Assembly: GCA_026552835.1 (NCBI GenBank)
Contig: JAPMTY010000090.1
Coordinates: 1-56,702, forward strand
From: Candidatus Methanoperedens sp.
GTDB taxonomy: Archaea; Halobacteriota; Methanosarcinia; Methanosarcinales; Methanoperedenaceae
Direction: 5' to 3'
Length of the DNA stretch: 56,702 nucleotides
The stretch's first letter is position 1. Every line of letters begins with the position of its first letter. Below, piece after piece: positions 18,201 through 26,600 of this stretch. The notes below the pieces were generated by a model, which saw only the letters and a program-made list of their open reading frames with translations, ran no database searches and was not told the origin of the DNA. Both the position numbers and the translations under genes were made by a program.

Positions 18201-19222
18201 TGACTTCGATTTCGATAGACTCTCTTGCTCAGGTGAATTCAACATTCACACTGGGTGGCAGCGACAGGTGGATAGGTGAAAATCTATCTCTCGGCCCGGA
18301 AGGCGCGCGCTTCAGACCTGACATACAGATACGCTTCAACTACACAGATGATGAGTGGCGGGCAGCAGGTATTACCGATGAATCACAGTTGAGAGTCCAG
18401 TTCTATAATACATCAGCAATACCAAATGCATGGGAAACCCCTGCACAAGTTCAAAATCAAGCTCTCAACTACATCATCGTTAACGTGAGCCACTTCAGCA
18501 CCTTTGGGCTGGTCGGAACAACAAGCAGTGGTGGCAACAACGGCGGCAACAACGGCGGCAGCAGCGGTACTGGCGGCGGAGGCGGCGTAGTGACAGGCGA
18601 GGATTTCGCCAACATAGCAAAGTCAGAGAGCAATGATGAAGACCTGATCGCCAACACGCCGGTCACATATACCTTCAAAACGCCTGAACTCGGTGTGTAC
18701 GAAATAGCCATGACAGGCAAAGAGAACGAACCCGGCATAACCGTGAGAGCAGAAGTTCTTAAAGGCACATCAAAACAGGTAACAGCAGAGGCGCCCGGAA
18801 CCGTATATAAGAACATAAACATCCTGGCCGGTACTCAGAGAATGAAAGAAGCCCTGGTAAAATTCAGGGTTGAGAATTCATGGCTCGGAACCAACAGCCT
18901 TGCAGCCGGCGATGTAAAGCTGCTCCACTGGGACGGCAGCAAGTGGAATCAGCTTGACACAACACAAACGACAACAGACACCACATATACCTACTACGAG
19001 GCAAAGACAACCGCCCTCTCGCCTTTCGCAATAAGCGGAATAACAGGCAGTATGGTAACGTCCACAGCGACTCCGGCAGGTGCGGTAACAGGAACCTCGG
19101 GTACGCCGACCGGCACGGGCACTCCGGCGCCGAAAGCTACAAGTAAGACACCCGGATTTGAACTTGGCTTAACGGTTGCCATACTTTCAGTGGCTTACCT
19201 GTTTGGCAGAAAGAGAAGATGA
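15293..19222 (+). CDS. Large modular surface protein with PGF-pre-PGF domain and PGF-CTERM anchor
   Basis: This is a predicted extracellular, N-glycosylated cell-surface protein of about 1309 residues. ATG 15293 gives MSKESIKYIAPLVLALLIF and an Ala-rich cleavage region (GSASAA), a clean signal peptide. Earlier in-frame starts would add an unlikely N-terminus. Next are a beta-sandwich module (VTISSAKITAPNNIT), an Ig-like region, and two NEW3/CARDB-like repeats (NATYTFILQNNGTLADTYNL and NATYTLRLKNNGTSTDTYTI). An Ig-like module (ITITNPANNSVNDTG) and a VSHFSTFGLVG strand follow. After a Gly/Asn linker comes the PGF-pre-PGF domain (VTGEDFANIAKSES onward), then a Thr/Pro linker and KTPGFELGLTVAIL plus RKRR, the archaeosortase sorting tail. 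N-X-S/T sequons are extremely dense. It shares its promoter, leader and terminator with its neighbour. Confidence 0.85.
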   Translation: MSKESIKYIAPLVLALLIFGMMAGSASAALNVTISSAKITAPNNITIVFVPSDTGNRIVQADFNAFAALNLTSGGPRNLVSNGSFIPANPTTVNFTFDGAPVAPNETATINVTHLGDIQDNDGKPLDPSANPIQITDGQAPGLTRVSIASNNTNTSLANVGNNVTINFTSNESIATPTVTIDGNPADSVFNTSNNWTATRLMNGSEPRGLVTFTIDFSDLAGNSGTQVTATNDGSFVIFATGPLMTALPTGYGSMCGGYASDTCPYFTLNVMVTDIGSGVNYTNVTVNVSTWNNTGFLLMNPNGTAGPNHNFSLNVTDDKIVRGTFNATVTAYDNFSVSNTTNLSVEAHRQVGLDVVGYNSSKNYPAYPTFVSMFYNNSPVVIIVNTTDSTLTYTNITVDFAAVDGNTTLVWNSTGAPIGDGNKTYRLTHTLGTILPGNDAKTAWVNATVSIPGGGTFIIPLMAFLVVVPNMNPINMGMGLGGDTTNWTNIPDYSNAYLTFEAVNGTSKVATLKFNEPINLTNYTTALNLRYLEEKLMIAGTSINLSGAADALIGFNKSANLTIYNLTSFTTSPAIFADGVLIASPGQSSGGAASNISWNQTNHALTLNVSHWTSYSWGTFGINLTNTSVLSVTTNAPTNATYTFILQNNGTLADTYNLTIDNPNNAIAALTPGNITLAPNGTQVYSLNVTSGANGIFKVNVTATSFNFSNRTASINTTTTVTGATNGTNLAAISVLQKTTHAGTNATYTLRLKNNGTSTDTYTINVINSTRASTAALNISSPWMLDAGQSVIFTLNVTNVSSGIFQVNVTANSTNDPGKVGYINTTTTVPIVITITNPANNSVNDTGFVNVTAILDANGTAILNWNGVNNTMMPNTSQPAGTIFSMNMTDLLSGNHSFKVYANDSNVVFNVSETRIVTVNRTIINNTIGTIINSTTFITNATLNITAPDGNVTVTIPDGTNASIGGVALTSISIDSLAQVNSTFTLGGSDRWIGENLSLGPEGARFRPDIQIRFNYTDDEWRAAGITDESQLRVQFYNTSAIPNAWETPAQVQNQALNYIIVNVSHFSTFGLVGTTSSGGNNGGNNGGSSGTGGGGGVVTGEDFANIAKSESNDEDLIANTPVTYTFKTPELGVYEIAMTGKENEPGITVRAEVLKGTSKQVTAEAPGTVYKNINILAGTQRMKEALVKFRVENSWLGTNSLAAGDVKLLHWDGSKWNQLDTTQTTTDTTYTYYEAKTTALSPFAISGITGSMVTSTATPAGAVTGTSGTPTGTGTPAPKATSKTPGFELGLTVAILSVAYLFGRKRR

Positions 19223-19248
19223 GAAATCATCTTCTTTATTTCTTTTTT
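19214..19248 (+). terminator. Hairpin terminator overlapping the stop codon (copy 1, GAAA loop)
   Basis: AGAAGATGA (19214-19222, including the TGA stop) pairs perfectly with TCATCTTCT (19227-19235) around a GAAA tetraloop, followed by TTATTTCTTTTTTT. The same structure ends two other surface genes in the window (23178 and 35349). Confidence 0.75.
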
Positions 19249-19403
19249 TAATTTAATCGTGAAACCGGGATATATTAATAACAGCCTGCAAAGTCAATAT
19301 TATAATTAAGGCCTGGTTTTTCAAGAACAATCGCAAGCTTCGCCGTTTGCATAAAATATTATCATCAATTAAGAATAATCATCATCGTGAGGTTTTAGGA
19401 AAT

Positions 19404-19412
19404 TATATATAC
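19404..19412 (+). promoter_or_regulatory. TATA box of second surface-protein gene
   Basis: TTATATATA with the same downstream context as the copy at 15188. The upstream flank (CGCCGTTTGCATAAA) also matches the region at about 15118, so the whole promoter segment is a duplication. Confidence 0.55.
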
Positions 19413-19462
19413 CATTATTGTCTATTATTCTCTAGGTAATATAATCCATCGTAAAAACGGGA

Positions 19463-19478
19463 TGGTTTTATAAAACCA
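19463..19478 (+). promoter_or_regulatory. Perfect 16-bp palindrome in the 5' leader (copy 2)
   Basis: An identical TGGTTTTATAAAACCA lies six bases upstream of GGAGG (19484-19488). The leader between TATA box and palindrome is otherwise only partly conserved, so exact retention of these 16 bases suggests selection or recent duplication. Confidence 0.5.
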
Positions 19479-19499
19479 CGAGTGGAGGAAATGATTATT

Positions 19500-22400
19500 A
19501 TGGGGAAAAAGTGTATTAACTACATAGCGCCTTTTATTCTGGCGCTGCTTGTTATAGGAACAATGGCAGGAACCGCGAGCGCGGCGGCAGATATTACAGC
19601 TAACGGTAATATAATAAATTTCTCAGTACCAAATCAAATTGCAATTGACTTTACTGAAGGAGGAGTAACTGGTACGCAAGTCCTGAATGCTTCATTTACT
19701 GCATTTGGCACTTTGAATCTTTCATCCGGCGGAGTAAGAAACCTTACATCTAATGATTCTGGTACTCTGACAGTAAATAACCCACCTTTTAATGTGACTG
19801 AGTTTATCTATACATACGATGGTGCTCCGGTCGCTACAAACGAAACAGCAACCATTAATGTTACCGCTCCAACTCAAATCTTTGATGATGCGGGTAATAC
19901 ATTTGATTCCACAACAAATCCAATAGTCTTAGGAGATTTACAGGCACCACTAGTTGTCAGTGCAGTAACAACATCCACAACAACAATCAATGTAACATTT
20001 AGCGAGACCATTTCTGCTGTCGATCCAGCCGCACTACCGGGCGACTTTACACTTATCGGTGTAGCAAATAACTCAATTGTGATAGGTCTTTCTTCATCAG
20101 GTCTTGATAGCAATCTAACTCTAACACTGGATAAACCAATGTCCGGTTCGGATAGTCCATTGCTAAATTATACATTTAATTCTAGTGATCCTACTGATGT
20201 CTCTATTTTCGATAATGCAATTCCACCAAACTTTCTAAATAACTTTGCTTTAGTGCAAGTAACCAACACTCTGGCTCCTGGTATAATACCACCCACCATC
20301 ACTTCATGGGGTAACAACAAGACAAATAACGCCAGCTTTAACGTGAATCTAAACCTGAGCGAGGGTGTCAATTTCAATGCCACACCAGACCAGGTGATAG
20401 TTACATGGCACTGGTTCCAGGACGGCGTTGACAAGAGCAATAACTTAAACAACCTCAACACAAGCTTCAGCAGTGGGGGACTACATAGGGTGGAAGTTAA
20501 TGCCACAAATGCTAACGGCACAAGCAGCACCATTACATGGGCTGTAACAGTATCATCCGTAGGTGGTGTACCCAGCATCATTTCCTGGGGCAACAATAAG
20601 ACAAATGACAACAGCACAAGCGTGACTCTAAACGTAAACGAGCCTGTTACTTTCAATGCCACGGCAAACCAGACAATAGATACATGGCACTGGTTCCAGG
20701 ACGACGCTCTCCAGAGCAATACCTCTGACAACCTCAACACAAGTTTCATCAGTGCGGGACCGCATACGGTGAAAGTCAATGCCACAAATAATTCTAACGG
20801 CACAAGCAGCACCCTTACCTGGAGTGTAACAGTGCTACCCGCAGGTGTTGCACCCAACATCACTTCGTGGAACAACAGCAAGACAGGTGACAACAACACA
20901 AACGTGACTTTAAACGCAACCGAATCGGTCAATTTCAATGCCACAGCAGACCAGGTAATAGATACATGGCACTGGTTCCAGGACGACTCTCCACTGAGCA
21001 ATACCTCTGACAACCTCAACACAAGCTTCAGCCGGTCAGGACTCCATACGGTGAAAGTCAATGCCTCAAATAATTCTAACGGCACAAGCAACACAATTAC
21101 CTGGAATGTAACAATAACAACTACAAATGTTACAATTTCCAGCGCTAAAATAACAGGACCAAAACAGATTACAATTGAGTTTGTTCCGGGAGTAGGCGGG
21201 ACGTTTGTCTCAGGTGGTCAAAATACTTCATATGGTGCTTTGAATCTTGCATCCGGCGGAGCAAGAACCCTTATATCTGGTAGCATACTCGGAGTCCCGG
21301 GTACAGGTAACTATACATTCAGTGGTGATCCGGTCGCTACTAACGCAACAGCCACCATTAACGTTACCGATATAACTCAAATCTTTGATGATGCCACTCC
21401 AGCTAATATATTTGAATCTGCATTAAATCCAATAGTATTAACAGACGGACAGCCGCCAATAAATGTCAGTGCAGCAACAGTAAACGCAACAGCAATCAAT
21501 ATAACATTCAGCGAGAACATTAATGATGCCGGAGCAACATCAGGCGACTTTGTAATTAGCGGTGTAGCAACCATCCCGAATGTGATAGGGCTTTCTTCAT
21601 CCGGTTCTGATAGAAATACAACTCTAGTACTGGATAATACAATGACCGGTTCGGACCGTCCAGTTGTAAATTACACATTCAGTGCTGTCCATGTTGTCGA
21701 TACAGCAGGCAATCCTCTGTCGGACTTTGTTCTTCAAGCTGTAACCGACACTCTGCCTCCTATACCATTGGTTGTTACAATTGTCTCGCCGTCAGACATC
21801 AATAGCACCAACGATACCGGATATGTGAATGTTACAGCGATGCTTAATAAAACAGGCACGGCCCAGTTGAACTGGAACGGCGTAAACATTACAATGTTAC
21901 CAGGCCCATTGCAGTCTGCGGGTACGGTTTTTTCCATGAATATGACCCCCCTCTTGAGCGGCAATTACACCTTTAAGGTATATGCAAACGACACAGACGG
22001 TTTATCCAATGTCTCGGAAACAAGGATAGTGACAGTCAATAGAACAACCATTAACAACACCATTGGAACCATTATTGACCCCTTGACTTTCAAAACTAAC
22101 GAAACACTGAATATAACAGCGCCGGACGGAAACGTGACTGTTACAATCCCTGACGGCACAAATGCTTCAATAGATGGAGTTGCCCTGTCCTTTATATCGG
22201 TGGACTCCCTTGCTCAGGTGAATTCAACATTCACACTGGGTAGCAGCAACGACAGGTGGGTAGGTGAAAATATCTCAATGGGTCCAGAAGGTGCTATCTT
22301 CACCCCGGACATACAGATACGGTTCAACTACACCACTGATATGCTTAATGCATCAGGGATCAGCGCTTCGGAATTGAGGGTCAAGTTCTATAATATCGCT

Positions 22401-23186
22401 ACAAGGGAATGGGATGTACTACCATCCACTCTATTTGATGGATACATCCTGGTGAACGTAAGCCACTTCAGCACCTTTGCCCTGATCGGAACAACAAGCA
22501 GTGGCGGCGGTGGCAACAACCCCAGCAGTGGCGGCGGTAGCAGCGGCGGCGGAGGCGGCGTAGTGTCAGGCGAGGATTTCGCCAACATAGCAAAATCAGA
22601 GAGCAATGATGAAGACTTGATTGCCAACACGCCGGTCACATATACCTTCAAAACGCCTGAACTCGGTGTGTACGAAATTGCCCTGACAGGCAAAGAAAAC
22701 GAACTCGCCATAACCGTGAGAGCAGAAGTTCTTAAAGGCACATCAAAACAGGTAACAGCCCAGCCGTCCGGAACCGTATATAAGAACGTGAACATCATTG
22801 CGGGCACAAGCAGGATGAAAGAAGCCCTGGTAAAGTTCAGGGTTGAGAACACATGGCTCGGAAGCAACAGCGTTGCAGCCGGCGATGTAAAGTTGCTCCA
22901 CTGGGACGGCAGCAAGTGGAATCAGCTTGATACCGCACAAACGACAACAGACGCCACATATACCTACTACGAGGCAAAGACAACATCCTTATCGCCTTTC
23001 GCAATAAGCGGAATAACAGGCGGAGCAGCAGGTACAACAGCAACGTCTGTGGTAACAGGAACCCCGGGTACGACCGGTACGGGCACTCCGGTGCCGACAG
23101 CTGCAAATAAGACACCCGGATTTGAAATTGGCTTGACGGTTGCCATACTTTCAGTGGCTTACCTGTTGGGCAGAAAGAGAAGATGA
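19500..23186 (+). CDS. Large modular surface protein with triplicated Ig/PKD-like repeats and PGF-CTERM anchor
   Basis: This paralogue of the preceding gene has about 1228 residues. The start is either ATG 19491 or 19500; I chose 19500 by analogy with the neighbour. The signal peptide (KKCINYIAPFILALLVIG ... TASAAA) is followed by a VTISSAK-like beta module. Three tandem copies of a roughly 93-residue PKD/Ig-like repeat with the core IDTWHWFQDD come next. A second copy of the N-terminal beta module (VTISSAKITGPKQITIEF) is then followed by an Ig-like module, VSHFSTFALIG, a Gly/Ser linker, the PGF-pre-PGF domain, and a KTPGFEIGLTVAIL sorting tail. Role: cell-envelope scaffold or adhesin; no enzymatic motif. 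It is transcribed from its own duplicated promoter rather than by read-through, since a terminator separates the genes. Confidence 0.85.
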   Translation: MGKKCINYIAPFILALLVIGTMAGTASAAADITANGNIINFSVPNQIAIDFTEGGVTGTQVLNASFTAFGTLNLSSGGVRNLTSNDSGTLTVNNPPFNVTEFIYTYDGAPVATNETATINVTAPTQIFDDAGNTFDSTTNPIVLGDLQAPLVVSAVTTSTTTINVTFSETISAVDPAALPGDFTLIGVANNSIVIGLSSSGLDSNLTLTLDKPMSGSDSPLLNYTFNSSDPTDVSIFDNAIPPNFLNNFALVQVTNTLAPGIIPPTITSWGNNKTNNASFNVNLNLSEGVNFNATPDQVIVTWHWFQDGVDKSNNLNNLNTSFSSGGLHRVEVNATNANGTSSTITWAVTVSSVGGVPSIISWGNNKTNDNSTSVTLNVNEPVTFNATANQTIDTWHWFQDDALQSNTSDNLNTSFISAGPHTVKVNATNNSNGTSSTLTWSVTVLPAGVAPNITSWNNSKTGDNNTNVTLNATESVNFNATADQVIDTWHWFQDDSPLSNTSDNLNTSFSRSGLHTVKVNASNNSNGTSNTITWNVTITTTNVTISSAKITGPKQITIEFVPGVGGTFVSGGQNTSYGALNLASGGARTLISGSILGVPGTGNYTFSGDPVATNATATINVTDITQIFDDATPANIFESALNPIVLTDGQPPINVSAATVNATAINITFSENINDAGATSGDFVISGVATIPNVIGLSSSGSDRNTTLVLDNTMTGSDRPVVNYTFSAVHVVDTAGNPLSDFVLQAVTDTLPPIPLVVTIVSPSDINSTNDTGYVNVTAMLNKTGTAQLNWNGVNITMLPGPLQSAGTVFSMNMTPLLSGNYTFKVYANDTDGLSNVSETRIVTVNRTTINNTIGTIIDPLTFKTNETLNITAPDGNVTVTIPDGTNASIDGVALSFISVDSLAQVNSTFTLGSSNDRWVGENISMGPEGAIFTPDIQIRFNYTTDMLNASGISASELRVKFYNIATREWDVLPSTLFDGYILVNVSHFSTFALIGTTSSGGGGNNPSSGGGSSGGGGGVVSGEDFANIAKSESNDEDLIANTPVTYTFKTPELGVYEIALTGKENELAITVRAEVLKGTSKQVTAQPSGTVYKNVNIIAGTSRMKEALVKFRVENTWLGSNSVAAGDVKLLHWDGSKWNQLDTAQTTTDATYTYYEAKTTSLSPFAISGITGGAAGTTATSVVTGTPGTTGTGTPVPTAANKTPGFEIGLTVAILSVAYLLGRKRR
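20284..21118 (+). repeat. Three tandem ~280-bp repeats encoding WHWFQD modules
   Basis: Each unit encodes a PKD-like domain with conserved ITSWGNNKT, FNAT, TWHWFQD, NLNTSF and VKVNATN segments. Units 2 and 3 are closest to each other. The repeat composition also creates a long spurious antisense reading frame. Confidence 0.8.
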
Positions 23187-23213
23187 GCAATCATCTTCTT
23201 TATTTCTTTTTTT
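23178..23213 (+). terminator. Hairpin terminator overlapping the stop codon (copy 2, GCAA loop)
   Basis: The 9-bp stem AGAAGATGA / TCATCTTCT is the same as at 19214, but the loop is GCAA rather than GAAA. Both are GNRA tetraloops. A T-rich tract follows. Confidence 0.75.
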
Positions 23214-23604
23214 AATTTTAAACAGGGGAAAACCGGAGAGATTTTAACCGCACGCATTAAATGTTCATTCTTTGGTTTTTCGGTTGATTATTTTAACTCA
23301 GGACGATACATTATTTTTAAGAGTCATAATTAAGAATCTGATTTTCAAACATATCCAGTGAATGCTTTTGCGTACCTTGCGTGCAGTTTGATATTTATTC
23401 ACCGAAATTTTCAGGGAACACAACACTGGAACAATATAACTATAATTATTATATTATAATATTTTCAGTTAATATTAAATACTATAAATCCATAGATGAT
23501 TAGTAGGGAAAGTGTATAATATTATAGACGATAGTGTATAATATTCTATATAATCCAGATATTTAATGGGTTATTAAAATTTAAAAAAAAGAGAGGTTAA
23601 GTGT
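23214..23604 (+). other. AT-rich intergenic region before the multicopper oxidase genes
   Basis: No gene is visible in about 390 bases. It contains a degraded copy of the dispersed TTTGCG...CACCG element (near 23369-23405). It also has long A/T stretches and a direct repeat AGTGTATAATATT at 23511-23523 and 23533-23545. The direct repeat looks like two TATA-type promoter elements or a regulator site pair. A ribosome-binding site GAGAGGT precedes the ATG at 23605. This leader shares nothing with those of the two upstream surface genes, so the oxidase genes are under different control. Confidence 0.5.
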
Positions 23605-26600
23605 ATGGAACTAAAGTGGTTATCAGCCAAAAATAAAAGTATCGCAAAGAGAACACTCTATGCAAGCATCGGATTTATCGGTATAATGCTGGCAGTAGGA
23701 ATACTGTTCACATTATTGCCGTTAAACGGCAATGTTGCCAGCGGTGCGGTCAGTAGCACTGACGGCAATGCATCATATACCGTTAGACATGTTACTACTA
23801 TGAACAACCAGACCATAGATGTAACTGCTGCACCCAGAATGAGGAATTATACTAACGCACAGAGGGTAATAGATGCCATTCGCATTACAAATGCCCGTAT
23901 TGCGGCATCCCGCACCAGAGCACCTGGTTCCATAAAAAACATAACCCCTCTCGTTCCGGGAACCCCCGCGCAGAATCCTGATTACTTCGGCACGACACCC
24001 AACTACGCCAATAGTCCTCTTCCTTCAGTCGATTCTAACGGGAACATCACAGGCGGTATCAGGAAATTCGTTGACTCACTGCCGCGTATTAACGCCAATC
24101 CAGTGGCGGGTCAAGCGCTTTGGGGTGCAAACAATATCGGGAAATACATCCCCCTTGCAATTAAAGATACTACCACGTATCCGGGATCAGATTATTACGT
24201 AATAGGGCTGGTAGAATATACCGAAAAAATGCATTCTGACCTGAACGCGACTATACTGAGAGGGTATGTTCAGCTGGAAACAGCAAAGAATTTTAATGCT
24301 ACCACTCATTTTGCTCTTAATTATCTTAATGGAACTCCAATCAGAAACGCCACCGGTGCCCAGGTATTTGGTGTGGATAAACCCCATTATCTCGGACCTC
24401 TGGTCTTAGCCTCAAAGGACATACCGGTGCGCGTCAAGTTCATTAACTACCTCCCCACGGGCCAGGGCGGCAACCTCTTCCTGCCTGTTGACCCGTCAAT
24501 CATGGGATCAGGGCCATTTACTATCAACGCAACCTCCTATACCGACCCCAACCTGGTTAGCGGTAATTTCTCGCAGAACCGCGCCACATTGCATCTTCAC
24601 GGTGGCACCACGCCTTGGATCAGCGATGGGACGGAACACCAGTGGATCACCCCGGCAGGGGAAAACACTGCATATCCTAAAGGCGTCTCTACGCGCAACG
24701 TACCGGATATGGATGGCGGCGTTGAGCCCGCTGGAACGATGACATTCTACTATACCAACCAGCAGAGCGCCAGGCTGATGTTCTACCACGACCATGCCTA
24801 CGGGATTACCCGTCTCAATGTGTATGCAGGTGAAGCTGCGGGTTACCTGTTGCAGGACGATACAGAAACTGCGCTTATAGCTAATGGGACAATCCCACCT
24901 TTAACCGATAATATCCCATTGGTCATCCAGGACAAGACCTTCCTGCCCAATACGGCCCAATTGACAACCGAGGACCCCACATGGCCTATTGCGCTGAATG
25001 CTTCCAGAAACGATCTCTGGTTCCCCCATGTTTACATCCCGAATCAGAACCCTGCTGACATTTCAGGTGCAAACCCCCTTGGCCGATGGGACTATGGTCC
25101 ATGGTTCTTCCCCCCGCAAACGAGTTTGACATTCGGGCCGTTGCCGAACCCACTTGTTGGTACAACTGCCCAGGAGGGCCCGGTCAATCCCGGAATACCT
25201 TATCCTTACGTATCTCTTGTGCCTGAAGCTTTCGTGGACACACCCATAGTTAACGGCAATGCCTATCCATACCTTTCGATAGGACAAAAGGCATACAGGT
25301 TCAGGATACTTAATGCAGCCAATGACCGTTCACTTAACCTGCAGCTTTATTACGCTGCGACCGCAGGTCCGTATGTTGTGTTCTCGGGCGGCGGCGCAGG
25401 TGCAGGAGGTGCATCTGCTACTGTAGCGGTAAATGCAACAGGTAGTATTACAGGCGTCACGGTTACAAGCGGGGGCGCAGGCTATAATGCCACTAATCCT
25501 CCTAATGTAACCATCTTTGATGCTCCTGGACATGCAGGCAACTCAAGTACAAGAACAGGTATTGTTACCGCCGTTAACGTAAATGCGTCGGGTTCAAACT
25601 ATTCCAATCCAGTAGTTACCATCGCAGCCCCGGCTACGGCTGGCGGAATTAACGCTACTGCCAATGCAACAGGCGCAGTTACCAACATGACCATTCTGAC
25701 AAACGGTACAGGTTATACAGCTCCTCTTGTCAGCTTCACAGGCGGAACAGGGGCTGCTGCCAGTGCAACAGGTCCGGTTAACAGCATCACGGTTACAAAC
25801 GGAGGCTCAGGTTTTACCTCTCTTCCAAATGTTAACTTCACTGGAGGTGGCGGCGGAATTAACGCTGCTGCTACTGCAGCACTTTTCCTTAACAACATCA
25901 CGCTGACGAACCCGGGTTCAGGCTATACCAATCCTCTTGTCAACATATCAGGTGGCAGCGGCACAGGTGCTACTGCCAATGCAACAGGTCCTGTCAGCAG
26001 CGTAACGCTTCTTACGACCGGTTCAAATTATACAGCTCCCAGTGTCAACTTCATTGGCGGAACAGGGGCTGGAGCTATAACAACAGGTGATGTCAACAAC
26101 ATCACGCTGACGAATCCGGGCTCAGGCTATACCGCTGTTAATGTCAATATATCAGGCGGTAACGGAACAGGCGCTACTGCTAATGCAACAGTTATCGTAA
26201 CTGGCATTACAGTGACGAACGGAGGCTATAATTATACGGCGCCTGTTGTCACCATCACTGACAGCCTTGGCGGCACAGGCACAAACGCTACTGCCCATGT
26301 ATCTTCATTTAATATAATAACCACGTCACCGCTCAATCTTAGCATTGGTAACATCGTGGTTGACACTCCGGGCAGTAATTATACTGCTCCTGTTGTAAAC
26401 ATCATCGACCCAACAGGTGTAGGCTTTACCGCAAACGCAACACTGGGTATTTCCGCCATCACTCTTACAAGCGGTGGTTCGAACTATTCATTCGCTCCCA
26501 ATGTCACCATATCGGGCGCAACCGGCTCTGGCGCTCTTGCTACTGCAACGATAAATGTTACAGGAGTCATACTAACGGCTGGAGGCTCGAATTATCTCTC

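Noticed and set aside
20168..21094. 308-aa antisense reading frame opposite the triplicated surface-protein repeats
   Set aside because: Its periodic sequence mirrors the WHWFQD repeats on the coding strand; it has no ribosome-binding site or recognisable domain and is explained by codon composition.
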